Assembly: GCA_033961575.1 (NCBI GenBank)
Contig: CM066731.1
Location: forward strand, 76,901,501 to 76,965,500
Origin: Aselliscus stoliczkanus
Taxonomy: Eukaryota; Chordata; Mammalia; Chiroptera; Hipposideridae
Length of the DNA: 64,000 nucleotides
Reading direction: 5' to 3'
Shown: piece by piece, positions 11,650 to 23,665 of the stretch
Layout: every line of letters starts with the position of its first letter
Numbering within the stretch: the first letter of the stretch is position 1
Made by a program: the position numbers and the translations under genes
Notes under the pieces: generated by a model
What the model was told of the DNA's origin: nothing
Database searches by the model: none
What the model saw: only the letters and a program-made list of their open reading frames with translations

Positions 11650-13723
11650 AGTTAATAGTAAATGAAAAGGTTTCTGCTGTGGCAAAGATGAAGTGAGATG
11701 CCATTGTGTCTTCTGCTGGATGCAACTAAAATCCTGAACACAATGCATCAAGAGGCTGAGGTCTCTGAAAAGCAGGTGATCACACAAGGATTGTGGCACA
11801 AAATGAGCTATTTCTGCTAAAACTGCACTTAAAGTAACTATCCCCTTTTTTATAAATTTTTGTTTTTTCTAGACCAGATCCAGTGACAGCATAATAGTTA
11901 GTGTATGCACCAAATGTGGGTAGGAAGAACTTAAAAAGAATCTCTCTGTTTCTGGTAGTGGGAAAGGGAACATTTGGGGGCAGATATAATAGGCTAAAGG
12001 GCACTCATTCTTTGTTGTTGTTCTTCTCTCCTAACTTCATCCCCAGCAATCTCACAGTGGTGCAGGAGCAGTAGCAACTGGGAAGACACCAGCATTCCAA
12101 GTGAGGATAATCTGTGCTCTCAAAGTGAAGGGAATCCCCATTGATTTTATTTTCTCTGTACATGCATCAGTCTACACAGCATACCAAATATTTTAGGAAC
12201 TGAACTAAAGCATGGATTACCACCCAGGTTTTAGGTCGCTGAGTGGAGAACATGGAAAAGATCTAAATTAAACTGCAAAGTTTTTTTTAAAACTGGCTTG
12301 ACATTGGAACAACAGACATTAGGTATGTAGAAACTTGGCCTCTGAACATAACATGGTTAAATTGCCTGCTGAAACATAAAGATCAGCATTTTCAATAGGA
12401 TTCTGTCCAAAATGCAAAAATATGCATAACTTCTAACCATATGAAGGAGCAGGAAATCTTGACATCTTGCAAGGAGGAAAAATATCAATTGATGTTAACT
12501 GCGAGATGACAAACATGTTGGAATCAACAAATAAAGATTTTAAAGTTGCTATTATTAACATGATTCAAGAAGTAAGGTTGAATACTTCTGAAATAAATGA
12601 AAATATAAAAGGACTCAGAAAAAAGAGAAAATATAAAAAAGAATAAAATAGAATTTTTACAAATAAAAACATAATATTTTCCAAAATATTACTGGATGGG
12701 ATAAATAACAGATGGATATAACATAGAAAAGTGTTAATAAATTTGAAGATGCATCAAAACAAGTGATCTAATTTGAAAAACAAAGGGAAAATAAAAAAAC
12801 AAAGAATGAAAAAATAAAAAATTAACATAGCCTCGGATACCTGTGAGATAAAAAACAAAGATCTAAAACTTATGTTATCAGAGTCCCAGACGAAGGGGAG
12901 ACAACATGGCATGGGGTGGGGGTGAGGGAATAGGGGAATAATGGCTGAAAAAGTTGGTAAAATATATAAATAAAAAGAAACAAAGCTTCAATGAACCCCA
13001 AACAAGATAAATTTAAAAATGCCCATGTTCAGATACATCATATTAAAACAGCTGAAAATTTAAGAAAAAGATAAAAAATATATTGAAAGCAATGAAAGAA
13101 AAACAAAAACTTACATATAGGGGAATAATAATTCAAAGAATTGTGACTTTCTCAAAAAAAAAAAAAAAAAAGCTAAGGAGGGCAGAAAGCAGTAAAACAG
13201 TCTTTTTAGAGTGATGAAAGTAAAGCATTGTGAATCTCAGAATCTATATCCATCCTTAAGAAATAAAGGTATAATAAAGAAACTCTTAAATGAAGGAAAA
13301 TGGATAGAATTTGTCAGCAGCTCTAAAAGAAATGCTAAAGAAGTTATTCAGATAGAAGGGACAGATGGAACTTGAAACTTTCAGAATGAAAGAAGAGCAA
13401 CAAAAATGGCACACAACTGGTTACATATAAATAGACTAGAGCTCTCCTCTTAAGTTCTTTAAGATATGCCTAGCAGTTGAAAGCAACCATTCTAACATTG
13501 CCTGATGGAGTTTTCAATATATGTAAAACATAATATAAATGACAACTACAACATAAACAGAGAAGGGTACAAAAAAACCTCTCTGATGATAAGGTTTCCA
13601 CATTTCACTTAAAGTGATACAATATTAATTTTAAGTATGTAATAAATAATCCCAAGAACAACCACTAAAAAAAACATACAAAGTAAAAAACATAATAGTT
13701 AAATTTAAAAGGGGTGCTAAATA

Positions 13724-13857
13724 GGGCCGGCCAAGTGGCGCAGTGGTTAGGTGCTGGCTTGGGAAGCCAGCGGCCCCGGTTCGGGTCCCACATATGAGGG
13801 CCAGTGACACTGCCCTCAAAAAACAAACAAAAAACAAAACAAAAAAAAAGCAAAACA
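13724..13857 (+). mobile_element. tRNA-derived SINE, type A
   Basis: An intact unit from GGGCCGGCCAAGTGGCGCAG to CACTGCCCTC, followed by an A-rich tail with AAAC interruptions. A 17-bp exact duplication, AAAAGGGGTGCTAAATA, flanks it at 13707-13723 and 13858-13874. The anticodon-arm-like stem GCTGGC/GCCAGC encloses a 7-nt loop TTGGGAA. Confidence 0.95.
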
Positions 13858-14136
13858 AAAAGGGGTGCTAAATACAAAATAAGATATAAATGGAAATCAG
13901 AAAAAAAAACAAACAGGAAATACAGAAAAAAACAAATGACATTACATACTTAAATTTAAATATATTAACTATTGTATTAAATGTAAACAAAGTAAGCACC
14001 AAATAAAATGTCTGAATGAATTTTAAAAAGGATAAAACTATACCTCTCCAAGAAATTTACTATAAATATAATAATAAAAGTGAAAGGATGGAGAATAATA
14101 TACCATGCAAACACTAATCGAAAGAATTCAAAGTGG

Positions 14137-14590
14137 TAGCAGATGTTTCCCTGGGAATCTTGCATTTCTGCACCTCTTAAAGTTAGGCAATGACTGACCT
14201 TTGTTTCAAGCTATTTTGTCAGGAATTTTCCTATAGTGAGTTGTCTTGGAAGATAGACACAGTATCTTACTCTGCACTAAATGGCAGGCATATTACAGCC
14301 TATTTTAAAAGGTGTGGGTGCCCTAAACCTAGCCTTTCTCACCTATAGCACAATTTCCTGCTTATGCATGAGTACCCATCCCTTTCATACTTCCCTGTGA
14401 AAATGGGGCTTGGGAACCTGATACAAAATAGCTAATATTCTGGATGGTGCTATTGCTGTGAGATGTAAATTGTCCTTTGTCTCTGACCCAAGATTGTTGT
14501 GTTCTCCACCATCATCCATGGACCTGTAGTAAGCTAACTATTAGCTTGCAAACAGAATACAATCTCGGAGTCTCACAGATCTTGATATAG
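14137..14590 (+). mobile_element. Solo LTR-like insert in the ancient L1
   Basis: L1 sequence stops at AAAGTGG and resumes at AGAGTGG, giving a 5-bp AGTGG repeat at 14132-14136 and 14591-14595. The 454-bp insert is unrelated to L1. Its end region (GCTATTGCTGTGAGATGTAA, then TCCTTTGTCTCTGACCCAAG) resembles old ERVL-type LTR 3' halves. Terminal TG/CA are not preserved. There is no viral coding sequence. The family was not determined. Confidence 0.5.
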
Positions 14591-15290
14591 AGTGGTTACA
14601 TTGGTATTTAACAAAGTATGCTTCAGAGCAAGGAAAATTACTGGGAATATTACATAATGACAAAAGTGTCAATTCATTGAGAGGAGAACAAAAACTGATA
14701 AAACTAAAATGGAAAATGGGTAAATGTACAAGTATAGTTGGGGACAGCACTATTCTCTCATTAACAGGTACAACAAGTAGATAAAATATCAGAAGGATAT
14801 ATAAGGACTAAAAAACACAATCAGCCAAATGGAATCCAACTGACATTCAGAGAACACTCTGTATAACATTACCATAATGCAAATTATTTTCAAGTGTACA
14901 TGGAACCATCACAAAGATCAATCATAGTCTGGGTTATAAAACTATCCTTAGTAAATTTAAAAGACTTAGAATCTTATTTCAAGTGCATTATCTGATTCTA
15001 ATAAAATTAAGCTAGAAATTAATAACAAAGAAATATAGAAAATCTACACATATTTGGAAATGGAACAACATACTTCTGAACAATCCATTAATCAAAAAGG
15101 AAGAGTTGTGAGAATATGTGAATATAAAGAGCAATGTGAGAAAGGTTTTGGGAAGATGGAACTGTTTTGTTTTCCAATTGAGGTAGTGGTAACATTTGTC
15201 AATATGTATGGTAAAACTCATGGAACTACACAACAACAAAAACAGACAATCAATTTTGTTTTATATACATTTACAATTTTGTAACAAAAG

Positions 15291-15771
15291 GTTAAAAACA
15301 CAAAACTAATTTATTGTATAAATAGGCATACATATATTCATTATCGACAAATTCATTTTTAGCTAATAGCCATATAATCTTAAATGGAATTTTGTGTCTC
15401 TTTAGAGCACAGTATAAGGACATCAACCTAGTGGGGATTGCCCATGGAGAATTTCTTCCAGAGCCATAATGCAGCTTTAACCAGTAATAAAAGGGCCTGA
15501 AGGCCTAACGTAAATTGAAAATGCTAATCAAAAATTGAATACACTCATGAAAACACCATAATTTCCACTGCAAAGACATTCTTTATATATAAAATAATAA
15601 GCATGAAGATTCTGGATAAAACAGACTATCCTACTTGCTAATTTATGATCCTGCATATAAAATGCCTGAGTCTTAGCTTCTTCATTTAAAAAAGTGAGCT
15701 GTAGAAATCTATCTGAAGTGACTAGAACAATGCCAGAAACATGGTAAGAACTCAATCCATGTTAGCTGTTA
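15291..15771. other. Unclassified intergenic DNA
   Basis: AT-rich DNA with no recognised repeat or gene. Confidence 0.4.
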
Positions 15772-16246
15772 TGGGAAGCTGAATAATGACCTGTTCCATA
15801 TGTCCCTGTGTTAATCTCCAGCACCTGTGAATATGTTAACTTACATGGCAAAAGGGTCTTTGCAGATTTGTAATTATATTAAGGAACTTGCGATTGTCAT
15901 GAATTACCTAGTTGTGCCCAATGTAATGACTAGGGTCCCTCCATATAAGTGAAAGTGGGAGCCATGGGAGTCAGAGTAGAAGTCAGGATTTCAAAGATGC
16001 CATGTTGTTGACTCTGGGGGTAAACGAAGAGGTCAGAGCAAAGCAGGTGGCCTCCAGAAGCTGGAAAAAGCAAGGGAATGGAATTTCCCCTGGATCCTCC
16101 AGAAGGAACACAGTCCTGTTGACACCCATTTCAGCCTGGTGAGACCCATTTCAGACTTCTGGATGTCAGAACTATAAAATAATATATTTGTTTTGTTTTA
16201 AGCTACTATGGTAATTTGTTGCTGCATTGATAGAAAACATACAATT
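15772..16246 (+). mobile_element. MaLR (MLT1-type) LTR
   Basis: The LTR starts near GGAAGCTGAATAATGACCTG and passes CACCTGTGAATATGTTAACT, TACATGGCAAAAGGGTCTTT, CTCCAGAAGCTGGAAAAAGC and CCTCCAGAAGGAACACAGTC. It ends with TTTAAGCTACTATGGTAATT and a CATTGATAGAAAACATACA tail. This motif order is that of mammalian ERVL-MaLR LTRs. No internal retroviral sequence is adjacent, so it is a solitary LTR. The subfamily is not certain. Confidence 0.75.
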
Positions 16247-16384
16247 ATTTAAAACAAAGAAATTCTTTCAGGTTTTATTTCAATTTACAAAATTGCTATT
16301 CTATCTCTTTCCCAAAACTCTTTCAAATTTTCTATCATTGTTCTTGCAGAACAATATTCACAGATCATCTGTAAATGCATTCTG

Positions 16385-16610
16385 TGTGGTGGATAGAAAC
16401 ACAGACTTGGAGTCGGTCACAAATGGATTCAAAGCCAGGCTCCAGCACACACACACACACCCTGTGACCTGGACATTCTGTCCTGTGACTTCCTGTGCCC
16501 ACTTTCTTATAACCAGTACAGGGATTAAATGATTTCCTGCCTAGGATTGTCATGAAAAGTGAGATGTTGTCACAAATCATTTAGTACAGAAAATGGCTCT
16601 TAATTAGTGA
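16385..16610 (+). mobile_element. MIR SINE relic with an AC tract
   Basis: ACAGACTTGGAGTCGGTCAC is the MIR core entry motif. The copy continues to AGGATTGTCATGAAAAGTGA in consensus order. A short AC run at 16447-16462 lies within it. A second MIR-type patch (CAGATGAGAAATCTGAAGCC) follows near 16660-16760. Confidence 0.65.
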
Positions 16611-17139
16611 CTATCAAATGAGATTTATTGATATTAGTGGTTATACAACATCCACACTTTGCAGATGAGAAATCTGAAGCCCAGCGAAGGCGCAAGTCTT
16701 GACCAAGTCATGTTCCCACATCTTTTTGCTTTAAGTCAACTGCCAGCTCCTCATGGAGTTGACTGTTTCTGAGTGCCTTTAGTTTATTTTATTTTTCCTT
16801 TAGGGAACTTTGAGGAGGTAAACAGAGGTTTAGACTCGAAGGCTATGGATCATAAATGTCTTATTGAAATTATTGTTCTGGGCTTGGAGAAATTATTGTA
16901 CTGTGCTCTCACTGAAAACTCCTATTTCCTTTACCATGTGCTAAAGCATTCTTTTCAAAGTAGCTTTTTCAAATCTCATTTGAAAATCAGCTTTAAGTAA
17001 AGCTGCCTCCTTTATACTTGCAAAAATAAAGGTCTCCTGTTTTCGTCCCCTTTGAGAATCTTCTTCTGAAGTAAAATTACTTCAGAACTGTCAAATGACA
17101 CATAATAATCCTAGATATGAAGTTCTGAGTTCTTAGATT
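16611..17139. other. Intergenic DNA, MIR-like patch, no gene
   Basis: Apart from the MIR-like patch at 16660-16760, no repeat or coding potential is recognised. Confidence 0.4.
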
Positions 17140-17278
17140 TTAAAAAAATTATTATTAGTTATGGATGTACAAAACTATGCAATAGCTATCCTTTTCACCC
17201 CTTACAAAGTGACTCCCTCCTCCCCCCTTCACTGCCCCACCCTCGCCCCAGATATCATACATATCTATTACAATTCCA
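17140..17278 (-). mobile_element. L1 3' UTR fragment
   Basis: ATGCAATAGCTATCCTTTTC, then a C-rich run and CAGATATCATACATATCTAT, match the 3' ends of both large L1s here (4570-4720 and 32730-32850). The fragment is only about 140 bp, so it is a severely 5'-truncated insertion. Confidence 0.75.
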
Positions 17279-17408
17279 CTAGGCCTTTTTCACCGAAGCA
17301 GCAATAGAGCAAACCGGGAGTGAGCCCAGGTAGACCAGGATTCATTGCTGCTTGCCACCTGGTGGACATTCTCTCTCATTGCAAAAGCAATTGCAAGCCT
17401 ATATTTTA

Positions 17409-17528
17409 TTTTTATTTTATTTTATTTTTTTCTTGAGGGCAGTGTTACTGGCCCTCATATGTGGGACCCGAACCGGGGCTGCTGGCTTCTCAAGCCAGCG
17501 CTTAACCACTGCGCAACTTGGCCAGCCC
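17409..17528 (-). mobile_element. tRNA-derived SINE, type A
   Basis: The minus-strand unit runs from GGGCTGGCCAAGTTGCGCAG through the B-box to GAGGGCCAGTAACACTGCCC with an AAAAT-rich tail. TGCAAGCCTATATTTTA (17392-17408) and TGCAAGCCCATATTTTA (17529-17545) form the target-site duplication, with one mismatch. Confidence 0.9.
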
Positions 17529-17545
17529 TGCAAGCCCATATTTTA

Positions 17546-17985
17546 AAAGTGTCTCTGATCAATAAATAACCTTACCTCCTGGTTGTGTTTTCTGTCAGTG
17601 AGTAGATCTACTGATAGGGGAATGGTGAAAATGTGCAGCATTAGACTTACTTTGAAAGAAAAACTATCTATATTCAATTAGCAATGAGTTGCCTAACAGT
17701 TGCAATGTGTCACGTACTCTTAGAGAGACTTTAAATACTACCCAATGTATCACCATCACTGAAACCTACAATTCTCATGACTTTAGATGGAAACGTTGCC
17801 TGCTGATTTTATTTTCAAAAACTGTTTCATGTCCTTCAAGGTCTAGATAATTCAATTTTCTTGAACAGACACAACAGGCCCCCCTTGATCTGGTTTGTCT
17901 TTATGTCTTCATCTGCATTTTGGGTCATTTTCTTGTACTTCATTACATGCATCCTTCATTAGCCATGTTATATGGTATATAATTA
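17546..17985. other. Unclassified intergenic DNA
   Basis: Unclassified sequence with no recognised element or gene. Confidence 0.4.
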
Positions 17986-18359
17986 CCTGCCATTAGCTGA
18001 ATGCTTGTGTTCCCCCAAGTTCACGTGTTGAAGTCGAATTCCTAATGTAATGGTATGCAGTAATGGGGACTGTGGAAGGTGATTAAATCATGAGCAGGGA
18101 GCTCTCATGATGGGATTAATGACATTATAAGAAGAGATGCACAAGAAAGCTCACTTTCTCTCATTCTGCTCTCTCCTATGTGAGGATACAGCCAAGTGTC
18201 CAACTGCAAACCAGGAAGAAGGCCCTCAACAGGAATTGAAACAGCCAGCACCTTGATATTGGTCTTCCCAATCTCTAAAATATGTGAAATAAATTTCCAC
18301 TGTTCAAGCCACCCAGAATGTGGTATCTTGTTACAGCAATTATAGCTGACTAAAACAAT
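17986..18359 (+). mobile_element. MaLR (MLT1-type) LTR
   Basis: GCTGAATGCTTGTGTTCCCC, GTGTTGAAGTCGAATTCCTA, GGTGATTAAATCATGAGCAG, CTATGTGAGGATACAGCCAA and CAGCACCTTGATATTGGTCT occur in the order of MLT1-type LTRs. An AAATAAATTTCCACTGTTCA polyadenylation region and a TAGCTGACTAAAACAAT end follow. It is a solitary LTR without retroviral genes. Confidence 0.85.
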
Positions 18360-18440
18360 ATCTGTATGTGCCATGATCTCTCATGCTCCTTTTTCTTTGC
18401 ATGTGTTATTTCCACTTCATGGAACGACCGTTTCCTTACT

Positions 18441-18519
18441 TTTTTTTTTTTTTGAGGAACCAAACCGGGGCTGCTCGCTTCCCAAGCCAGCATTTAACCA
18501 CCACGCCACTCGGCTGGCC
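18441..18519 (-). mobile_element. tRNA-derived SINE, type A, internally deleted
   Basis: The minus-strand head and anticodon arm are present (GGCCAGCCGAGTGGCGTGGT, then AAGCGAGCAGCCCCGGTTTG), but the CATATG and hairpin part is missing before the tail. TCCTTACTTTTTT is duplicated at 18433-18445 and 18520-18532. Confidence 0.8.
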
Positions 18520-18723
18520 TCCTTACTTTTTTTATTTTTAATCAGATAATTGGTTTTATAGTCAAAGAAATATCACCAACAAAGCAGTGTTGAAGGTGCA
18601 TATAACTCTGTTAATTCTTCTTTAATTAAATTATGGACACTATACCTTTGAGAAAATTTTCTTTTAGTCTAAAATACTAAGATCTGTACAAAATTAGGAA
18701 GTTGGTTATGTAGGGTTTTTTTT

Positions 18724-18815
18724 CTTATTTTTGTTTCTATGCATATTCTTATTTTTGTTTCTATGCATATTCTTATTTTTGTTTCTATGCATATTCTTAT
18801 TTTTGTTTTTTATTT
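18724..18815. repeat. 24-bp tandem repeat, about four copies
   Basis: The unit begins CTTATTTTTGTTTCTATGCA and starts at 18724, 18748, 18772 and 18796. The first three copies are identical and the fourth decays into T-rich sequence. It is a minisatellite-like slippage product. Confidence 0.9.
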
Positions 18816-20084
18816 TTGTAATTTTTAATCAAACAAAAGAAGTATTACATGCACATGTGTCTTCACAAAGATTTATCATGTGCCTCCTTACTTTTTAATG
18901 TCATTTTTTATTTAACCCAATATAGCTACAGACCAAAAAAATTTAATGAGATATTTTACATTTGCTTTTTCAGACTAAGTTTTTAAAATTCAATATATAT
19001 ATTACACTTACAACACATTTCAATTCAATTAAAAATTTAGTTTCACAGTCATACCAGCCACATCAAATGCTTAATAACCATCTGTAAATAGAGTTTACCA
19101 TTCTGGACATCACAGCTTTTTAGGGTCCTGGAAAGAAAGACTAACCTTGACATAGTCATCACTTTGAAACAAAGATTACAGGATGTCCAAAAGGAATTGG
19201 CAATACTGATTTTAGTATCAAAGGAATGATCTTACTCAATTTAAGCATTGGGGTACCTTGGTAGACTGAGAGGTCCCGCCAGAGTTGAAATTATGTATTT
19301 TTCCTCCTTAAATCCTTTGCTTTTATATAGCTGGTTTGTATGGTTGTTTTTTTTAAATAAATTTTTCCATTTAGTTCCAACTTTGCATTTTGGGGAAAAG
19401 CAGAAAAGAGTCTCTGGTCCCACAATCTGGGCTACAGGTCTCCATTGATGCTTCTGCGCCCTCATGTGTTCTCATTGGACTCATTGCCCCATGGGTCTTT
19501 TGTATGGCAGTCTCTCACATTTGATGGTGGGCTCCTGGGGGATGCAGACTAGTCATTCCTTCTCTATATCCTCTGTGCATGCTCATTACTGGTGTAGGCA
19601 TGTACTAATTACCAGTTGTGGAATGAATAGATATCAGTGTCTTTTCATAGGCCTTAGTCGGGAGCAGTCACCAAGAAGTACCTGCCTGAATGTGATTTTA
19701 GTTCAAATCACTGAGGGGAAATACTTCTGCCTTGCCCCCATCTGAAACTCTATCTTACTCCATTTATCACGTTTATTGAGACTATACTTTTGAAACCTTA
19801 TTTATAATGTAGCTTTAGGGCATGTTGCCACATCCCATTAAAATTCCAACTTCTTTGGGATGGGGAGCTTTTCAAGACATTATCAGGTATTGCTAAATGC
19901 ATTTTTTGACAGTGACTTATTGCTAAAGGTAAGGTGTTATGGTAGCAAAACAACATGGAGAAGAGGGACTTCAATATCATGGAGAGAACAGCATATGAAG
20001 AGACAGACAAAAGCAGAAAAGTAGGAAAAACAGCTTTGCCCATCTATCTTCGGCTTCAAAAACCTAAAGTGGATATTTCATTGA
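18816..20084. other. Unclassified AT-rich intergenic DNA
   Basis: No repeat or gene could be assigned. The open frames of 66-93 codons near 19240-19745 show no domain, so I treat them as chance. Confidence 0.4.
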
Positions 20085-20305
20085 AATACAGACATCAATT
20101 CAGTTAGATCTGAATTCAAATCCAACTTCTTTCATTTGTCAACTCCGTGACTGAAGGAAAGTTGTTCACTCTCTTTGAGCTTCATCTTCCATAACAGAAA
20201 AAAAATAGGTGCCAATATGTATCTTGTAGGGGTACTTAGGATGCATGCAGGTCACATGCTTTACATGATGTCTCAGTCACAGTAGAAACTCAATAAATGC
20301 TACAA
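20085..20305 (+). mobile_element. MIR SINE relic
   Basis: GATCTGAATTCAAATCCAAC, CTCCGTGACTGAAGGAAAGT, CTCTTTGAGCTTCATCTTCC and a CAGTAGAAACTCAATAAATG end follow the MIR consensus closely in order. Confidence 0.7.
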
Positions 20306-23300
20306 TATAAAATAAATCCATTTTCCCTGTGCTCAGGACATCCATGATGTGTTAGCAATCTAATATTTTGTCCAACTCCTTGCCAACAATGGACACTAAC
20401 ATCTGTTCCCTGTGGGTGCTTCATGTGTTTGGCCATTGTAATTTTCACTCGCCATTCCCATGTGAGAAGTGTTAAGAAGGTTTCTCCCAATTTCCCAAGT
20501 AAAGAGGATTGTGGGTGGATTTCTGAGAAAGCAAGTGGGTTGGGGCGATTATTGTGTTTTGGAGTGAATAACCAGGTACAGTTCCTTATTATTTGGATTT
20601 TGGGGATCATTTACTTTGCCAACTAAAATGTCTGCCTAAATATATGCACCAAAAATTTAGTCTATTTTTTACTTATTTGGTGTCTTCAGAGCTCCTTTGT
20701 CTCTCATGTCTATCATTACAAAGAGAGGGGTTAACAGTTAAAATCTATACTATGTTTTTCTACAGTGAATTTCAATCTCACCTGATTTAAGTCCTGAATG
20801 AACTTAAACAGTATGTGCAACCTCAGCACCAGGATATAGCTATTGTCCAAAAAAAGGAGGCTACATTCCAGAGATTCTGACATCAACTCACAGGAAGAAA
20901 ATGTCTCAGAGGTTGAATTACAACTGACAGATGTCAGGCTAAAGCATAGAGACCCTGCAGCTTTGCTTGTTTATTAAGAAACCTGCTGATGGAGTTTGGT
21001 TTGGCCTGAGCTGGAGCTCAGAGCTCATAATATCCTGTTCCATCTCAAAATCAAATACAAGTCAATCAAGAATTATTTTGGGCTTGCACTATGTGCAATT
21101 TGTAGGCAGGCATGATGGGGAAGTAGTTAAGTCTAATAATATGTCTGCCAAGCTGCTGCCGTTTCCACAACACAATTAAAAAAGGCAGCTCTAGGCATAA
21201 CATCTATTTGGCCCCGTTTGGGGTATTCACCTCCTCAGAGTTGTCTACTACAATCACCATTCTAGTAAGATAGCTGTAGAGTAAAGTAATGCAGACACAA
21301 TCTTTTCCATCATCATTTATGTTAATATAACTTAATTAAATCAATAGTCCACTAGCAAAACATGTTTCCTAAATTTTATAGGATTTGGTGATTGCTGCCA
21401 TTGGAAAACTACATTTTTAGGATTTACTAAGATAACTTTCTAACTCCTGAGTCAATCTTTTGATGAGTTTAAGAAGACCTTAAAAATAGACATATAAAAC
21501 AGCTGAGGAAATCAACTGGAGCTACATAACCTCTCTCTTTCTCCCAAAACTTACTGAGTTAATAATTATGTATAAAGAAATCTATTTCCCAAACTCCAAC
21601 ACAGAATGTGCACACACATGCACACAATCACATACACATAGAAATATATTTGAAAATCATGTATGTCAGATTTTGTGGCAATAACGGATTCATCTCTAGA
21701 AACCATATTGAATCTGCCGAGCTGGGCTATGTATTTTTATTCTAGTGCTTCCCTAGTATTCTATGCTTTCTTCTATCAAAAACAAGACATTATACCTAAA
21801 TTGTTAGTTATTTTAGTGTAAATCTGTGTAGATTCTTCATTTTTGAGACCATGGTTGTGTTTTATTCATCTGAAGTTTTTCTTAGCAAATCATAAAGGAT
21901 TTGGCATATAGGTAGTGCTCAAGAACTATAAATCAAATGTAAATTAAAAAGTACTCTCAGTTGAATAAGTGTTAGTGATATTAACAGCTGCAAAATTTTG
22001 AGGACAAGGCAGTCAGTTTGGGATGATGTTAAGAAGGTTATGTGACGAAAGTGAAAATAGGTCACTTGCAAGTGTTTATGAGGAATTTATATTTATCCAT
22101 TTTACTTTTAAATGGCATTTTGAGTTTCATTTTTAATTCTTAATTCATCAGTTCACTCAAGCATACAGCATATTGAGTTTCCTTTCTGTATCACTTATTT
22201 GAGTGAGTCCTGAGGTTGTAGTGATGAAAAAAGAAAGCTCTTGAGGACAGTAGCATGTCCTCAAGGACCATGCAATCTAACAATTGCACCAGCTAGACAA
22301 TGACATAAGAATTTGAATTAATTCCTGTTTTGAAAAATGAAGAAGAGAAAACATTATCTTCAATGGATAGGTGAGAACACAAAAACTCAGGTAGTTTATG
22401 TAATAAATCATATATCTAAAAGGGGTTGATCCAGTACTCAAACCCAAGACTGTCTCACTTGGAAGTTACATTGTCTCCTACTGCACCATGTAGTCTTATA
22501 GACCGGAAGTGGCGGTAGGTACAGAAATGGACTGTGCAGTGGTGAGGAAAAGGACCTGTCTATGACAAGGTGCACACCAGCTAGCACAGACTCGGTAGCA
22601 GGTGCGATACATTAGAGATCTACTTATTGACCACTCTGAAAGACCCCCTCTCTGAGCAGCCAGTTTAGGCACCACAGTGGTGAAAAATAGGTTCTCTAGA
22701 CATTTTACTTTGCTCTAGCTCCAGGAGCTGACTACATCACCTTACCTCAACCAAAATTAGTTCTCAATAAAAGGCACTTTGGCTCCTAGCCATTTCTAAA
22801 AACAGGTGTGCAGACTTCAGATCCAGCTCGAGCATAATTCCAAAAACAACACCATAAAGAGAAGGCTGTGGAGTGGAGAGCCTGGCCCGGATAGATAGAG
22901 GTTATCTGATAGAATCATCCACGGTTCCTTTGCCATTAATAACAAGGCAGCCTGCTTTCCTGGGCCTGCTCCAACTTGCTAATTGGTATTCACTGGGGAT
23001 GGTCATCTCCCTCCTCAGCTGAGCGGACCCATTGCAGAGGCATCTATGGACTTGAACTTTTGTTTTTACAGACAACAAGACACTACAGAGTTCTAACCTC
23101 TTGGATGATTCCTCCATTCAAATGGAATAACTCTGGCTTCCTGGTTCATCTTGTCTTCCTATCCCTTATAAATGAGGGCATTTAGTATGTCATCCTAGTT
23201 CTCTTCTGTTTTCCATATAAACACTCCCGTTAATAAAGGCACAGGCAATTGATTTAATTAAAAGGTTAACACCAGAGCAATCTAATCTTTACTCCCCACT

Positions 23301-23414
23301 CTTCTGATTAATCTGGGATTGTAGCATACATTAGAAATTACAGAGAAGGGAAGAAGGGGAAAAACAGCATCAAGCCAGTTTTATAACTAGATGAATCAAA
23401 GGACAGCTGGAGAG
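20306..23414. other. Mostly unique intergenic DNA
   Basis: No gene is seen. An L2-like 3' patch is possible at about 22140-22300. The more GC-balanced stretch at 22500-23180 matches nothing I recognise. Short open frames lack domains, splice context and codon bias. Confidence 0.4.
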
Positions 23415-23560
23415 GGCTTAGTGTAGTGAATATAACTGAGCATTTTGAATTGAGATGTTTAACTAAGCAAGACTCTCATCGCTAGGTTATTTGTGCAAGT
23501 CCTTTCTCTGTTCCATGGCTCAGCTTTCTGATCTGTTAAATGACTGGGATTGTCTAAACT
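23415..23560 (+). mobile_element. MIR SINE relic
   Basis: GGGCTTAGTGTAGTGAATAT, then TTATTTGTGCAAGTCCTTTC and TTTCTGATCTGTTAAATGAC, give MIR motif order. Confidence 0.5.
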
Positions 23561-23584
23561 CTCCTAATTAAGAGAGTCACATGA

Positions 23585-23665
23585 CACACTTGTCAAAAAT
23601 ACAGACTTCCAGGACCCACCTCAGATGAACTTAATCTGAATTTTCAAAGAGGAGGAGGTCACCAC
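23585..23665 (+). mobile_element. MER5A-like DNA transposon fragment
   Basis: CAAAAATACAGACTTCCAGG, ACCCACCTCAGATGAACTTA and ATCTGAATTTTCAAAGAGGA follow the middle of the non-autonomous hAT element MER5A. It is a fragment without terminal repeats. Confidence 0.55.

Larger units (their letters stand above)
11650..15290 (+). mobile_element. Ancient L1, sense, internally deleted
   Basis: The order is an A-rich ORF1-like part near 12500-13450 (AAGAAATGCTAAAGAAGTTA and related motifs), the ORF2 start near 13950, and endonuclease-equivalent sequence at 14600-15110 (TGCTTCAGAGCAAGGAAAAT; TGGAAATGGAACAACATACT). It then jumps to a typical old L1 3' UTR (GGAACTGTTTTG, then GTAAAACTCATGGAACTACA) ending near 15290. 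The reverse-transcriptase part is absent, so several kilobases were lost near 15110-15140. A SINE (13724-13857) and a solo LTR-like insert (14137-14590) interrupt it. The start is approximate. Confidence 0.65.

Noticed and set aside
14137..18359. An endogenous retrovirus provirus joining the LTR-like elements
   Set aside because: The three LTR-like elements differ from one another, and no gag, pol or env sequence is seen between them, so they are separate solitary LTRs.
18724..18815. CRISPR-like array
   Set aside because: Direct tandem units without spacers in a mammalian genome; it is simple slippage.
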